Assembly (NCBI GenBank): GCA_002794785.1
Contig: NBBA01000007.1
Location: forward strand, 1,488,001-1,552,000
Source: Coniferiporia sulphurascens
Lineage: Eukaryota; Basidiomycota; Agaricomycetes; Hymenochaetales; Hymenochaetaceae
Length of the DNA stretch: 64,000 nt
Direction: 5' to 3'
Shown piece by piece: positions 21,457-33,905 of the stretch. Position numbers and translations under genes: made by a program. Each line of letters opens with the position of its first letter. Within the stretch, counting starts at the first letter, position 1. A model generated the notes under the pieces. The model worked only from the letters and a program-made list of their open reading frames with translations, did not search any database and was not told where the DNA came from.

Positions 21457-24400
21457 GCAGGCAAGGTTTACAATTTTTCGATAATGTAGATATGGGAAGT
21501 CACGGTGGCCGTATCTGGATTTGTACTGTATATACTCTCTTTCTCTTTTTCACGCGCGCGCTGGTACGAGTATCGATGCCGTTGCCATTGCCGATCCTGA
21601 TGCCGATGCCGATGAGTCGCGGGAGGGAGGACTCAGACTCGACGCGCGTATTGCGCATGCGATTGAGAAAATTAATGTCCAAATGCTCGAATGACTGAAT
21701 GCACGAATGCACGAACGCACACATGTGGCCGTGGCCGTGCCCGCGTCGATCGCCCCTCAGCCTGTGGCGTGGCGTGGCCCTGAACAAAACTTGAGCGTCG
21801 CGGTTCGCGGCTGCGGTTGTCGTCGTATTCGCATTGATATCGATATCGACTTTTTTTGGTAATCAACATCAACGTCAGCGCCAATAGCGCCAAGCACCAA
21901 CCCTCACCTTCCTACTGTACTCCCTTCCGTTTACGTTTTACGTTTTTCTTTCGCAAAAAACGGCCACCTGGCACCCTGGTACCCCGGCAATTCTATTCTC
22001 CCCCCAAGTTCCAGGTTCCAGGTTTCCATTCCCCAAATCACTCTTCTCCTTCTCTTCGTCTCCCTCCCCCCTTCTCTTCTTCAATTCTATTTCCGCTCGT
22101 CCAATAGGCTGAAGAGCGAACCGTGACCCAGTAACCAGTAACCAGTACCAGCACCGACGTAGTGGGGCGTGGGGCGAGGTGTGCCTGACGCCGGCGACGG
22201 CGACGGTGATGCGGTGACTCGGATGCAGTGGCGACAACCGTGCCCGTGCCCGTGCCCGTGACGCCACCTTAACTCCCTTATTACAGTAGCCCCACAATCC
22301 GTCCGTCCGTCCGTCCAATCCCGGTCCGTCTCTCGTTACATAATGTAATGATATGTATTTCTCTTATACCAGTAAACGATATCTCACGATTCGATACGCT
22401 CAGGCATAAAAGCCCAGGACCGCGCCGTGTGCGCGACGAGTCCTAGAGTACCGCTTCCGGTTCAAGTCCTGCGCTCCGAGTCGGCATGGGGTGTGTGCAC
22501 TGGCAACACCGTGCCGTGCCACTGGCAGTACTAGTGAGCCGCGAATGCGTGAGTGCGTGAGTTCGTGTGCGTGTACGTGTACGTGTGCGCGCATTGACAA
22601 TAACTAGTAAGTACATACGGTACATAGTGTACTGTACATTAATAATCGACATTAATATCAATATTAGTTTATGAATTAGTATATCTAGCAAAGAACAAAG
22701 AACAAAGGACAAAGTCCGTCCTCTTGAAACGTGAGCGTGCACCGTGCACAGGCTTCACCGCTACTTGCAGAACACGAGCACGACTCACGACTCCTAGCTC
22801 CTCGTCGCGCTGAGCACATAGACAACATCAACACCGTTGATAGAAATAAACAGCGGCAACCCAGCACCGCCCAATTCCATACCACCACTGGTACTGTTTA
22901 GTTTTTTCTTTTTTTTTTTCCGCCAATGGGGAACCCGGGAGGGGGGAAGGAAACGAGGGAAGAGGTCAAGTTGTAGGCGTGTATGCAATGTACTTACGGC
23001 GATATGGTATTAATATATGATATTAATATTATCGGCCTTCGTGGCGCAGCGGCATTGCGGCATTAATCGCGTGTGCCGCCAGGGCGTCACGGTGCGTCCC
23101 GCGGCGTGTGCGTGTGTGCACTAACCTAAAGCCACACACTCCTGTGACTAGTACTCCTGTAGTGTAGTGACGATATTAGTATTCGTACCTGTATTAGCAC
23201 TAGCGTCGCGGCGAGCAGGCGAGCTAGGGGGTAGGGGGGAAAGAAGGTGAAGGGAACAAGGGCTTGTGGCAAAGGGGGGAGGAGACGGCGGCCTTCTGAA
23301 CCGGGGCTTGCCTTCCACTCCTCCACTCTTCTACTCTTCCAGACGTAGTACTGGTTGTTCCTGTTCCTGTTACTTGGTATTAATCGTCGTTGCTGTCGTT
23401 GCTGTCATTGTCGTCGTTACCAGAGTATTAATACAAGCACCAACTTACAACGGCCGCTCGCGGCTTGCCAGCCAGCCAGTCAGGGTAAGCATGTAGGTAG
23501 CTGACGCTGGGCCGGTCGTGCATTGTTACAGGGGGGAGACCAGCACCCAACGCGACTAGCATCAGGACCAGAACCCAGTATTAATAGGCATTGCAGGTTA
23601 ATATTGGAAGCATAGTAACTGTACCACTTTGCACTAGCACGCAACGCACGCACGCACGCACGCACGCACTAGGACAGTAGAGCACTAGCACACCAGCGCA
23701 CCGCACCAGTCGAGCAGCCGGACAGCACCGCATCAACGCACGGATCGACGCGTTGCGTTGACGCCCGCGTCGATCCGGTACTCGCGAGATACGGATACGT
23801 AATAAAGAGGAACGCCACTTTTTTTTATTAAACCGCCCCCGCTGAAACACAAAAGTCACACAAAAAAAAGGGAATGACGTGCATTTACGGTTCACACCGG
23901 GAATAGAGCGAGCGAAATAACGAAAAGGAAATAGAAAAAAAAAGGACACGCGTGAAAAAGGCGCGGTGATCTGAGATGGGAAGGAAGAAGCACCGAGGAC
24001 GCCACCGTGACACCCATCAGATCTAGAGCTGCGACTATTTTTTGCTTATCGCGAGCTCCATGGGCAATATATAGATGACGCAAAGCCGGATACAGCGACT
24101 CGCCTGCCCAACGCGGGAGCCCGGACTCTATTCCCAATCAAAAAAAGAAGCGTCCCACCCCAATTTCGTGCGTGCGTTCATACCAATGATGGCCTTGGCG
24201 ATATGACACGGCCGGGCCCGTGTATTCTCCAGATCCACTTCGCTTATTTCTTTTTCTCTTCTTTTTCGTTTTCGTTTTCGTTTTTATTTCATTTCATGGA
24301 GAGGTCGGCGTGTCGACTTCCTGCCTCGCGGTCTGCGTTCCCGTTCCCTGTTCCTGTTCTCTTGCTCTCCTGTTCTCGTTTCCCGTCTCCCTTTCCGTCT

Positions 24401-25107
24401 CCTGCTCTCCTCCTGCTCTCCCTCCACCCCTCTTTACCCCCTCCCTCGCCTCCTCCGCCCTCGCCCCGCACACAGAGCAAAAGGCAGTCGCCAGTCGCCC
24501 TACCGCCCACCGCAGCGCCACCAAAATCCCAAATCTCAAATACACTCCCCCTCCTCTCTCTCCCCCTCGCCCCTCGCCGCCGCCGCCGTCCATTTTCCAA
24601 CCAGCTCTGCGGGCGTCTCCCCCCCGCTTCCTTAAGCTTCCCCCTTACTCGGAACCCTCTTTCGCGCTTCTCTCTTCTCTCTTCTCCCGAAGGCCAAGGC
24701 TGCGCACCCTTGCCCCTGCCCGCTCCTGAGCCTTATCTACGCGTGTCTTGTTGTCTTGCGCACGTTTATTTGTCCTTCGACTCCCGGACCTTGCTTTGCA
24801 CTTTGCGATTCGAGCTCCCGCACTTCCGCACGCTGCTTTAGCCGACCCGACTCGACTCGGAGACCTGCGGCGGCTTATCGTCGACTGCGACTGTGACTGA
24901 TTGACCATTGACTACCGCCCTCGTTATCTCTCTCGTTCTCGTTCTTGCTCGGCCTCTGCCTCGCACACGCTCTCTTCATCTGCGCCTGCCCTCTGCCTAC
25001 ATCTGCACCACTACTCAGTCCCACCACTACACTACACCACTCTACCCCGCTCTACTTTGCTCCGCCCAGCACACCCCTCACCTCGCGCATAAGAAAAAGC
25101 GCGAACG
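21457..25107. other. Intergenic and 5' region of the GT2 gene, low complexity
   Basis: No gene supported on either strand. Simple repeats include CCGT runs (22,301-22,318), six GCAC units (23,646-23,669), ATTAAT-rich patches (23,005-23,035) and TTTCG runs (24,250-24,285). From about 24,200 to 25,100 the plus strand is strongly pyrimidine-rich (CTCTCC, CCTCC), as in many basidiomycete promoters and 5' UTRs, leading into the GT2 start at 25108. Confidence 0.5.
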
Positions 25108-28100
25108 ATGGACTACGACCGCTACGACGCGTTCCTGCACCACATCTTCAAACAAACGCAGGGCGACGCGTGGTTTCGTCCGTCTGAGGATAACCTCTCT
25201 GCTGGTGTTGCTCTGCGCGTTGATACCGGTGCGTCTTTTTTCTTTTTCTTTCTTTCTTCTTTGCGGTTTGCGTTTCGCGTGTTTGCGTTTCGCGTTTTGG
25301 TTTTGGTTTTGTGTGTTTGGTTTTGCGAGCTTGGTATTCCTTTTGCCCGTTTTTGGTCTCTTGGTCTTCCATTCCATTGCGTGTTTGCGTGTTTGGTATT
25401 CGGGATTCCTTTTTGGTCCCTTTGGTCTTTGTGCTGTTTTTGCCCTTCCATTCCATTCCGTCCCTCGTCCTTCGTGCGTTCTTCGCTTTCATTTTTTGGT
25501 GGGAGGGGGAGAGTGCACAATTTTCGAATTATAATTCAGCATACACGCGACTTTCGCGTCGTTGTGCGTTGTCCTCCTCCTTCCGCTTCGCGTCAAATCT
25601 CAAATCTCTCACTCTCACTCAGTTCTCCTCTCTGAGACTCTTCACTCCCGTGCTGTGTGCTGCGCGTCGCAGACGCAGACGCAGATGCAGACGCAGACGC
25701 GGATTGCACCGTCCCAATTCCCCATTCCATTCGTTTCGTTTCGTTTCGTTTCGACGAGCGCGTCCCACCCGCGTCCCGGTCCACCGCCACATACGTGATT
25801 AGGACCCCGGGGCTCAGAGACGAGAATGGGAACGAGAAACGGTAGCGGGTTTCCTCCACTCGTGTCCCGTATCCCGTAAGCGTGCGTGCGTGCGTGCGTG
25901 CGTGAGTGAGCGAGCAAGCGAGCAGGCTCCCCGCCCCGTCTTTCGTTCCTCGTTTCTCGTCTCCTAACCGGTGCTGGTGGTCCGGTAATCCGCGCTCCCG
26001 CCCCTTAAGCGCTATCCTTCTTCTCTTCGCTCGCTCGCTCGTTCGCTTTTTTCACTTCTTCGTTCTTCGTACTTCGTTCTTCGTACTTCCATCCTTTCCT
26101 TCATCCCATCAAGAAAAGAAAGAAAGAACACAGTGCTGACTCACCTTTCTCTGATCCACGTTCCCCCTCCCCTCCCCCGACTTCCTTCGTCCTCTCGCAT
26201 CGTCCCGTCTCGTATCACTTCAATCCGCCGCCGCCTCCACCCGCCGTAATCGCATATATCAAACGCAAAACGTAAACGATATTCGACGAACACTCCACCT
26301 CCCAACCAACAGGCAAGTTCCGCGTCTTCCCATACGAGAACCTCGAGCTCGAGCCGTTCGAAACCGCCGTCGCCGCTCTCAACCCCGTCGTCGCCGTCAA
26401 GGTCCGCAGCGCCGCTGCCCATGCCGCCCTCGCTGAGATGTACGTGTTCGCGTGTTCGCGTTCAAGTTGTGTTCGTATTAAAATTTCTCACGAAAACGCT
26501 ATCCCTCCACAGTGGTCCAGAGGACCGGAGCATCTATGTCGATGTGAACACGCGCATACAGGTCCTCGATACGATGCTCCTCCTCCCACACGCCGACAAA
26601 GAGCAGAACGCAGCTTTCATCGTACGTCTCCCTCCCCCCTCTCCCCCCATACCCACCCCATTCACAATCTATACTCACACCCCCACCCTTACAGCGCGAC
26701 GAACGCGTAATGGTAATCTGGTCCGACGACCTGGACGCCATCATCCCCACCTGCCGCGACTTCGAAGACCGGCTCATCAAGCTCCTCTGGCGCTCGCGTC
26801 CCGCCCCGTCCTCCGCCCCGTCCTCCTTCGCAGGCGGCATCGCAGGCCTCGCCGCCCCGCCCTCGTACGCCGGCTCGATTGCTGGTTCTGCTAGCGCGAG
26901 CGCGCATGGGAGCGAGGGCGTGATGGGTGCTGGGTTGCTCGACGAGGCTGCGGGCCCCGGTATGCGTGCGCGTACGCGTGATAGTAGGGCGAGTAGTCGG
27001 CCTGGGACGGGTACAGGACCGGCAGGTTCGAGCGCTGGTGGATCTGCCGTCGGCGGCGGTACGCCAGCTGATCTTGAGAAGGGCGGTGCCGGTGCTGGTG
27101 CCGGAGCCGGAGACGACGACTCGGACGAGCTTGACGAGAAGGACGGTAAGGGACGACGCAGGTTCTTGTGCTTCGGCCGCCGTGCGCGGAATAGCGTCGC
27201 GGCGCAGAGGCGGCGTGAGCGTCTGCGCGTCACGGAGCGTGGGGTTAGGCTGATGGCGCCTGTGTATAACGGGATCGCTGCTGCGCTTGCTCTATGTGAG
27301 TTTTTTCTTCTTTTCTGCTCTTGTTATAGAGGATGGCCGACGGCTGATGGCTGATGGATACGATCCCTCTTGCTGGTTAGACTTCATGTCTGCGGGGGTG
27401 AATATTCTTATTAGGGAGTGGGCGTTGGACGACCAGTTCATCCGCTTCGCACTCGTCGTGCTCATCCCTTTCTTGTTTGCGATCTCGCTGGTGAGTGCTG
27501 TCTCTCTGTCTCTCCTTCCGTTGTTCTGCTTCGTGTACTGACCCTGAATCTATCGCGGTTAGTTCTTCTGTATCCAAATCGTGCAGAACTGCAGCTTCGT
27601 GTAAGTCCCCCACCTCTCCATCACCACCTCGTACCCAATTCAAAGCTGACGCATTCATTCATTCCACACACCCCGCAATCCGCACCGCGCACTTCGTAGC
27701 CTCGGCCCCGTCGCACAATACCACGAAAACTCCAAATACTACTCCGCGATCCCACCTTTACCAAACAAACAAGTCGACAACAACCTGCCCCACATCACCG
27801 TGCAAATGCCCGTATACAAAGAAAGCCTCACCCAAGTCCTCGCCCCCTCTATCGAATCCATCAAGCGCGCCATGCAGACTTACGCGCGGCAAGGAGGTAC
27901 ATCGACGATCTTCGTCAACGACGACGGACTGCAACTCCTCGCACCAGGGGACCGCGACGCGCGCCTGGAGTTCTACGCGAACCACGGAGTTGGGTGGGTC
28001 GCGCGTCCGCGTCATGAGGACTTGCCGGGAGGCTTTAAGAGGGCCGGGAGGTTTAAGAAGGCGAGTAATATGAACTATGCGTTGCGTGTGTCGTTGCGGC

Positions 28101-30416
28101 TTGAGAAACACCTTGCGGCGCTGAGGGAACGAGAGAGGGAGCGCGCGGCGCGTGGAGAGTTGGCTGCTGCTGCCGCCGCCGCCGCAGCGGAGGAGGCTAC
28201 GGAAGGCAGCAACAACGAAGGCAGTGGCGCTGGAGCGTTCGGCGTAGGCTCGGGCTCGGGCGCGGGCTCGGAGGACGAAGCGCAGACGTCACTTGAGGAC
28301 AGGGCGCTGCTTCTCGCTGTGGAGGAGGAATACGAGTCTACGGGGAGCCAGCACAGGCCGTGGGCGGGGAACGGCAAGGCGTGCAGGATGGGCGAGATCG
28401 TGCTGCTCGTGGATTCAGACACGGTCGTGCCGGAGGACTGCTTCCGCGACGCAGCGCGCGAGCTCGCGGCGTGCCCGACCGTCGCGGTCATTCAGCACGA
28501 GTCGGACGTCATGCAGGTCGCACACCATTATTTCGAGAACGGGATCGCGTATTTCACAAGGAGGATTAATCGGTGTATCTCTATGAGTGCGTACTTGCCA
28601 TCGTGTCTTCCGTTCGGAATGTTTCGTGTGTACTTACCGTTCTGTCTCTCCTTCCAATTCAAGCGTGCGCAAACGGCGAAGTCGCACCTTTCGTAGGGCA
28701 CAACGCGTTCCTGCGATGGCGCGCAGTGCAGGACGCAGCGTTCATAGACAAGGACGGCGTCGAGCGAATCTGGTCCGAGTCGAACGTGTCGGAGGACTTC
28801 GACATGGCGCTGCGGCTGATGATGCGTGGGTACATCATCCGCTGGGCTCGTTACTCGCACGGCGGGTTCAAGGAGGGTGTCTCGCTCACTGTAGATGATG
28901 AGCTTAATAGGTGGCAAAAATACGCGTATGGTGCGTCTTTCTTTACCTTTTGCCCTCTGTCTCCAGTGTCGTGCGTCCCGCAGGGATGTCGTAGGATGGA
29001 TTCCTGCGTCGTGGGAACCTCGTCGTGATAACCTGATTTAGAAAATTACGTCACCTTTGCACACTGCTTACGTGTAATGGGTGCTTCTCTTGTGGCTTGC
29101 CACATCCCCCTGCAACCCTTTCCCTACCGGCTGGGCGACTCCCGCAGGGATGCACAACACTGCTCTGTTCCCCTTCCGATTTTCTCCTTCGCGTAAAAAA
29201 GCAAGCTGACGCGTCTCACGTGTACTACAGGGTGTAGCGAATTGCTGTTTAACCCCATCGTGCAGTGGTTCCGCAAAGGACCTATTAACCACAAGATCCA
29301 CCGCTTTATATGGTCGAGCGCGCCGCTGCACTACAAGCTCTCCATGATGGCCTGTGAGTCGTTACGCTTACTTCCGCGTCTCGCGAGCGCAATTTAAATA
29401 CTCACTGACGTCTCCCACCAATCCGTCCAGACATGTTCTCGTATTGTACGTTTTTGACGACCATCTCCTAATTCCAATTACCACAGGCACTGACGTATGC
29501 GTTATTTATTGTCCCGGATTGCGTGTGTACACGCTACAGACGGCATTGCAGCGTCCGTTACGATCGCGATCATCAATTACGTGCTGCTAGGCTTCCAATT
29601 TCCCATCGATGGGTACTACATGCACAGTTTCGAGATCTGGCTAGCGACCACGGTTGTGTTCCTTGGTGCGGGAACTGTTGGTTATTCGTTGTTGGAGTAT
29701 CGACTTGGAGAGAGGGATTTGGTGCGTTTCGTTTCTTTTATTTCTTTTGTTCTTTGTTCAACTGTGAGTGTATTGTTGATGCTGATGATGCTGTGCTGGC
29801 ACTGTTCGACAGTTGACAGCGTTCTGGACGAACCTCAGATGGATCCCGTTCTTGTGAGTAGCACGTTCTTTCTCGCTGCCAACAGCCCCGTGGAACTAAC
29901 TCATCCCGCCCCCTTCGCGCCCCGCAGCTTCTTCTTCTTCGGCGGCCTGAGCATCCACCTAACACAAGCCATCCTCGCTCATCTGTTCTCATACAACATC
30001 CAATGGTCAGCAACGAAGAAGGAAGTCGAGCGGTCGAACTTCTTCAAAGAAGTTCCCAAGATCGTGAAGCGCTTCTGGGTCGCGTTCGTCGTGTGTGGCG
30101 TGCTCATCGCTGCGATGGCTATACTTTCCACGAGCCTCGTACCGCTCGAATGGCGCGTCGATGGGAGTGCGTGGGCGGTTATCTTCCCACTTGCGTGAGT
30201 CCCATTTTCGTTTCAGACTGTTGCTTGCTCGTTGTTTTGACATGATTCGGCTTTGCCGACCTACGTTTAGCGCCCAGACGGGTTGTCATATTCTCTTCCC
30301 GGTGCGTCTTCTGTTTCTTTTTAAATCGGCGTTCCTGAGTCCTGACTCGCCATTGTCTCGCCCGCTCATCGCTATAGATCATCCTGAACCCATGGCTTAT
30401 GATATTCTCTTACTGA
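25108..30416 (+). CDS. GT2 family processive polysaccharide synthase-like membrane protein (985 aa, 15 exons)
   Basis: Exons by hand: 25108-25228, 26313-26439, 26513-26621, 26695-27295, 27381-27490, 27563-27600, 27700-28586, 28664-28930, 29231-29353, 29431-29445, 29540-29721, 29813-29853, 29928-30194, 30271-30301 and 30378-30416. The join is 2958 nt (986 codons), continuous and all GT-AG. After an N-terminal cytosolic part come two helices (for example FIRFALVVLIPFLFAISL). The GT2 core follows: VQMPVYKESL, FVNDDG, LLVDSDT (DxD-type), NVSEDFDMALRL (ED motif) and LNRWQKYAYG (RW-type motif). Several C-terminal helices end in IILNPWLMIFSY. These motifs mark processive GT2 enzymes (chitin, hyaluronan and cellulose synthase relatives). 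It resembles fungal GT2 proteins needed for hyphal growth more than classical chitin synthases, but the product is unknown. An intronic 1,084-bp gap follows exon 1. Confidence 0.88.
25229..26312 (+). other. Unusually long first intron of the GT2 gene
   Basis: The donor CCG/GTGCGT and acceptor CCAACAG/GC join exon 1 (ending VDT) to FRVFPYENLELEP without frame change. All other introns are 61-300 bp. The intron contains GTTTGCGTTTCGCG-type repeats (25,255-25,320), a GCAGAC hexamer array (about 25,670-25,702), TTTCGTTTCG runs and a GTGC array (about 25,880-25,905). A missed internal exon or an alternative downstream promoter is possible. Confidence 0.6.
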
Positions 30417-31754
30417 GCACTGGTGCTGGCCGGCTCCTGGATTGCATACTTCTAGGCTCTAGTAGCAAGCCACAGTGCGCAGCCAGTCAGGGTTTGATCG
30501 TCCAAAGTGACAGTGAGCATATATAGTAATCACGCGAGGACTCCTCGGACCTCCAAGTCCCGGGGAGCGATTTCGCTCTTTCCCGATCTTTTTTGTTGTT
30601 TTTGCTTTTGTTTTGCACAGTTGGAACCATTTTCATTTTCCCTTTGGACTCTTCTTGGTTCGTCAATGACACTCCCATGCCTTGCATACACCATACACGC
30701 ACACACGCAAACGCACTTACTACCCCGCTGTATACCTATACCTGCACCTGTGCTCGTAGCTCGCCCCTGCTCCCATATCACTTCCGCGACGAACTTGAAC
30801 TTCCTGGGCTTTTTGGGGTTCTGGCAGCCGGCTCTTCACATAGCGTAGCACGGAAGAAAAAAATACCACTTCCCTCGTACACATCCACAGTTTCGATCTA
30901 TCCACTGTTCTCCTTCTCCACACGCAGATACGGTTTATATACGCCGCTTATACCGCATAACTCCGAGTACGACTCACCCAGCCCTCTATTTTCTTTCCCC
31001 TTCCTTCCTCCTATTTTTTTTCACGTTCCCTGCTGATGATAGACGAACTCGAGCTCGCGTTCGCAGACTTGGTTCCTGACCTCGTCCTCGTTATTTTCCC
31101 TGTTTATTAGCCTCACGGACGCCTTACGCATCTCACCTCACCTTTTATTCTTCTTTCCGTTTTCTCATTTTTCCATTTTTTATTATGTCTACCAATCTCG
31201 TCGGATCCTCAGCGACTTTCCGTTTCCGTTCCGGCTCCATGCTTCATGAATGCTTTATTTTTGTTTTTTTCCTTCTCTCTATCTCTCTCCATTTGGTTTA
31301 ATTCTCCCTTCTTCCCCTTGTTTTTTTTGCCTTTCCTCCCACTGTTGCTCTTGTTTTATGTTCAATGTCCGTTGTGCATAGTCATAATCGTAGTCGTAGC
31401 TAAGAAGGCCTTTTTCGGACCTTTTTTTAGATTATCTTTGTGAGGTAATTCTGCTTCTAGATTGGCAGGAAATCCCTCGAAACAGCCTCCCAGTGAGAAA
31501 GATACATGGCCGTAAGATAATGTTACTATACCTCGAGATTATCCCGTGCTCGCTGGCGTATACGCGACTTCGGCAACGTTTATGCCATGCGATGTGTTAG
31601 ATGTCCAACTTGATTTATATCGACGTGATGATTCAGAAATGTCAATTTCACATAGTAACTCAGGCTACCACCATATTTGATATGTTTTAGTTATTACGAT
31701 ATTTATACGTCAGATATGCCACTCTCCAGTCGCATCAACTTAACGTCAAACAGA
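30417..31754. other. 3' region of the GT2 gene, no further gene
   Basis: T- and C-rich. A short plus-strand segment (30,795-30,848, NLNFLGFLGFWQPALHIA then stop) looks membrane-helix-like and could be an alternative terminal exon, but no splice path to it is compelling. The rest to 31,754 shows nothing recognisable. Confidence 0.4.
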
Positions 31755-32620
31755 AGGATGGGAGATGGGAGGGAGGGGAGAAGGGACAGGGCGCCCTCCT
31801 CCCCCAGGGTGTGACTGCTAGAGTCCAAAGAAATAAGTCTCAGAAGAAAGGGCGAGCAGTGAAGGACTGGCCGGCACCAAATACTCCGCCGCAAAGGGGG
31901 CGTCCCACCCACTCGCCCCCTGCCGGTCCAGGTGAAATCCACCTGCAGTAATTATCTTTTACCGGCTTCCGGTCATTATAATACAGCGACTGCTATGACC
32001 TGTGCAAGGCGGTAAGAAACATAATACGACAAAGTCAGCTCGTGAACGACGTACCATTGCACTGCCCACATAAAACCTAGAATCGTGCCGGACAATATGG
32101 GTCGAGGGAGCCCAGGATCTAAATAAGAGTGTCTGTCAGCAGACTACAAATAGACGGAAAAGAGGTAATCTCACATAACCTCGAGCCGGCACGATCTCCG
32201 CCACCGAGCCATGAGGAGCCTTCTGGATGATTGGTCGGGCTAGCACTCGGGTGGTGGCGGAAGGGATGCCAGTTGCGGGTCGAGGCCGACCACAGAGTGA
32301 GTCTGAGGACGGAGTATCAGCCACGCGCGACGAGGGAAGGAGGATGCATGTATGGATGGGACATACCGTGGCCTCGACTGGCATACACCTACTCGACCGC
32401 AGAGGCGCCGACCAGATGACGAAGCAGCCTCACACCAATGAGGTGTTGCGGTCGAGTCATCGCAAAGGATGGAGTGCGAGATGGTGATGGAAGGAGAGAA
32501 AGGAGTCTCTGATCCCTAGTAAACTTTGGAGGAGGATTATATAGCCGTCTAGACACTGGGCTGACACGGTGTTGTTTGTTATTTGTTAATTTGAGGCTGA
32601 CGTCGATGTCGCCATCCGTT
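31755..32620. repeat. Left arm of foldback inverted repeat
   Basis: This arm is complementary to 33040-33905 over about 865 bp with only scattered mismatches; paired positions sum to 65,660 at both the outer and inner ends. Landmarks are TTTTACCGGC near 31,957, GCAAAGGGGGCGTCCCA near 31,891 and GGAGGAGGATTATATAG near 32,530. The arm holds a conserved 82-residue minus-strand frame and an overlapping 86-residue plus-strand frame; neither resembles a known protein. Confidence 0.85.
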
Positions 32621-33039
32621 GAGGTTCAAGGACAGGCTGGAGCCTGAAAAATAGACATATTCGGGCCCGGGGAATCGAAGGCAATAACCCACATTGACGC
32701 CCTGCGCCAGGTTCGCGGCTCGTGGAAGGAGCTTTCTATACGGTTCAAGAGTATACTGTAGTTGCTACATAACGTAGAGCTGCAAACTCGAATTCGAAAG
32801 GTGACGTACTAAATATCACGGCGGAAGCAATACTTTCAATAGTGAATATACAGTGTAAGGTTATTTCATACTATGCCCCGCTACTCCTCGAATTAAAAGC
32901 TGTTACTAGCGCTATTCGCTGCTTTCGCACCCGAATTACAGGCTCAAGCTCTGTCGCGAACTGTGCTGCCACGAATTTCTAAGGTGTCATTAAAATGCAG
33001 CTTTGGATCACAGCCCTTCATTCAGCATTACACAATCGT
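32621..33039. other. Spacer (loop) of the foldback
   Basis: About 420 bp of unique, AT-moderate sequence. No ORF, repeat or RNA feature is recognised. Confidence 0.5.
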
Positions 33040-33905
33040 CAAAAGACAGCGACATCGACGTCAGCCTCAAATTAACAAATAAGAAACAACAACATGTCAG
33101 CCCAGTGTCTATACGGCTATATAATCCTCCTCCAAAGTTTACTGGTGACCAGAGACTCCTTTTTCTCCTTCCATCACCATCTCACACTCCATCCTTTGCG
33201 ATGACTCGACCGCAACACCTCATTGGTGTGAGGCTGCTTCGTCATCTGGTCGGCGCCTCTGCGGTCGAGTAGGTGTATGCCAGTCGAGGCCACGGTATGT
33301 CCCATCCATACATGCATCCTCCTTCCCTCGTCGCGCGTGGCTGATACTCCGTCCTCAGACTCACTCCGTGAGCAGCCTCGACCCGCAACTGGCATCCCTT
33401 CCGCCACCGCCAGAGCGCCAGCACGACCAATCATCCAGAAGGCTCCTCATGGCTCGGTGGCGGAGATCGTGCCGGCTCGAGGTTATGTGAGATTACCTCT
33501 TTTCCGTCTATTTGCAGTCTGCTGACGGACACTCTTGTTCAGATCCTGGGCTCCCTCGACCCATATTTTCCGGCACGACTCTATATTATACGCGGGCAGC
33601 GCAATGGTACGTCGTTTATGAGCTGACTTTGTTGTATTATGTTTCTTACCATCTTGCACAGGTCATAACAGTCGCTGTATTATAATGACCGGGAGCCGGT
33701 AAAAGATAACTACTGCAGGTGCACCGCACCTGGACCGGCAGGGGGCGAGTGGTTGGGACGCCCCCTTTGCGGCGGAGTATTTAGTGCTAGTCAGTCCTCC
33801 ATTGTTTGTCTTCCTTTCCGAGACTTATTTCTTTAGTCTTTAGCTATCTTATTATGGGGGAGGGGGGTGTCCCGTCTTCCCTCCCCCCCTTTTTTTATCT
33901 ACTTT
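33040..33905. repeat. Right arm of foldback inverted repeat
   Basis: Reverse complement of 31755-32620. The mirrored 82-residue frame (33277-33525, plus) starts MPVEATVCPIHTCILLPSS and differs at only a few residues from the left-arm version. A transcript across the region could form a very long hairpin. Whether this is a transposable foldback element or a local inverted duplication is not settled; no clear target duplication was found. Confidence 0.85.

Noticed and set aside
22400..22490. GGTTCAAGTCC motif resembling a tRNA T-arm
   Set aside because: The flanking bases do not form a T-stem and no acceptor or anticodon arm can be folded.
23035..23110. TGGCGCAGCGG motif resembling a tRNA D-arm
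   Set aside because: No box B at the right distance and no cloverleaf.
24203..24841. 212-codon plus-strand frame upstream of the GT2 gene
   Set aside because: Pyrimidine-rich low-complexity sequence giving Phe/Ser/Pro runs, with overlapping open frames in other phases. More likely promoter and 5' UTR.
30795..30848. Helix-like segment NLNFLGFLGFWQPALHIA as terminal exon of the GT2 gene
   Set aside because: The exon chain already ends in frame at 30416, and no convincing donor or acceptor links to this segment.
31755..33905. Foldback as the centre of the large inverted duplication
   Set aside because: Paired positions in the foldback sum to about 65,660, while those of the large arms sum to about 48,600-49,700, so these are two separate inverted structures.
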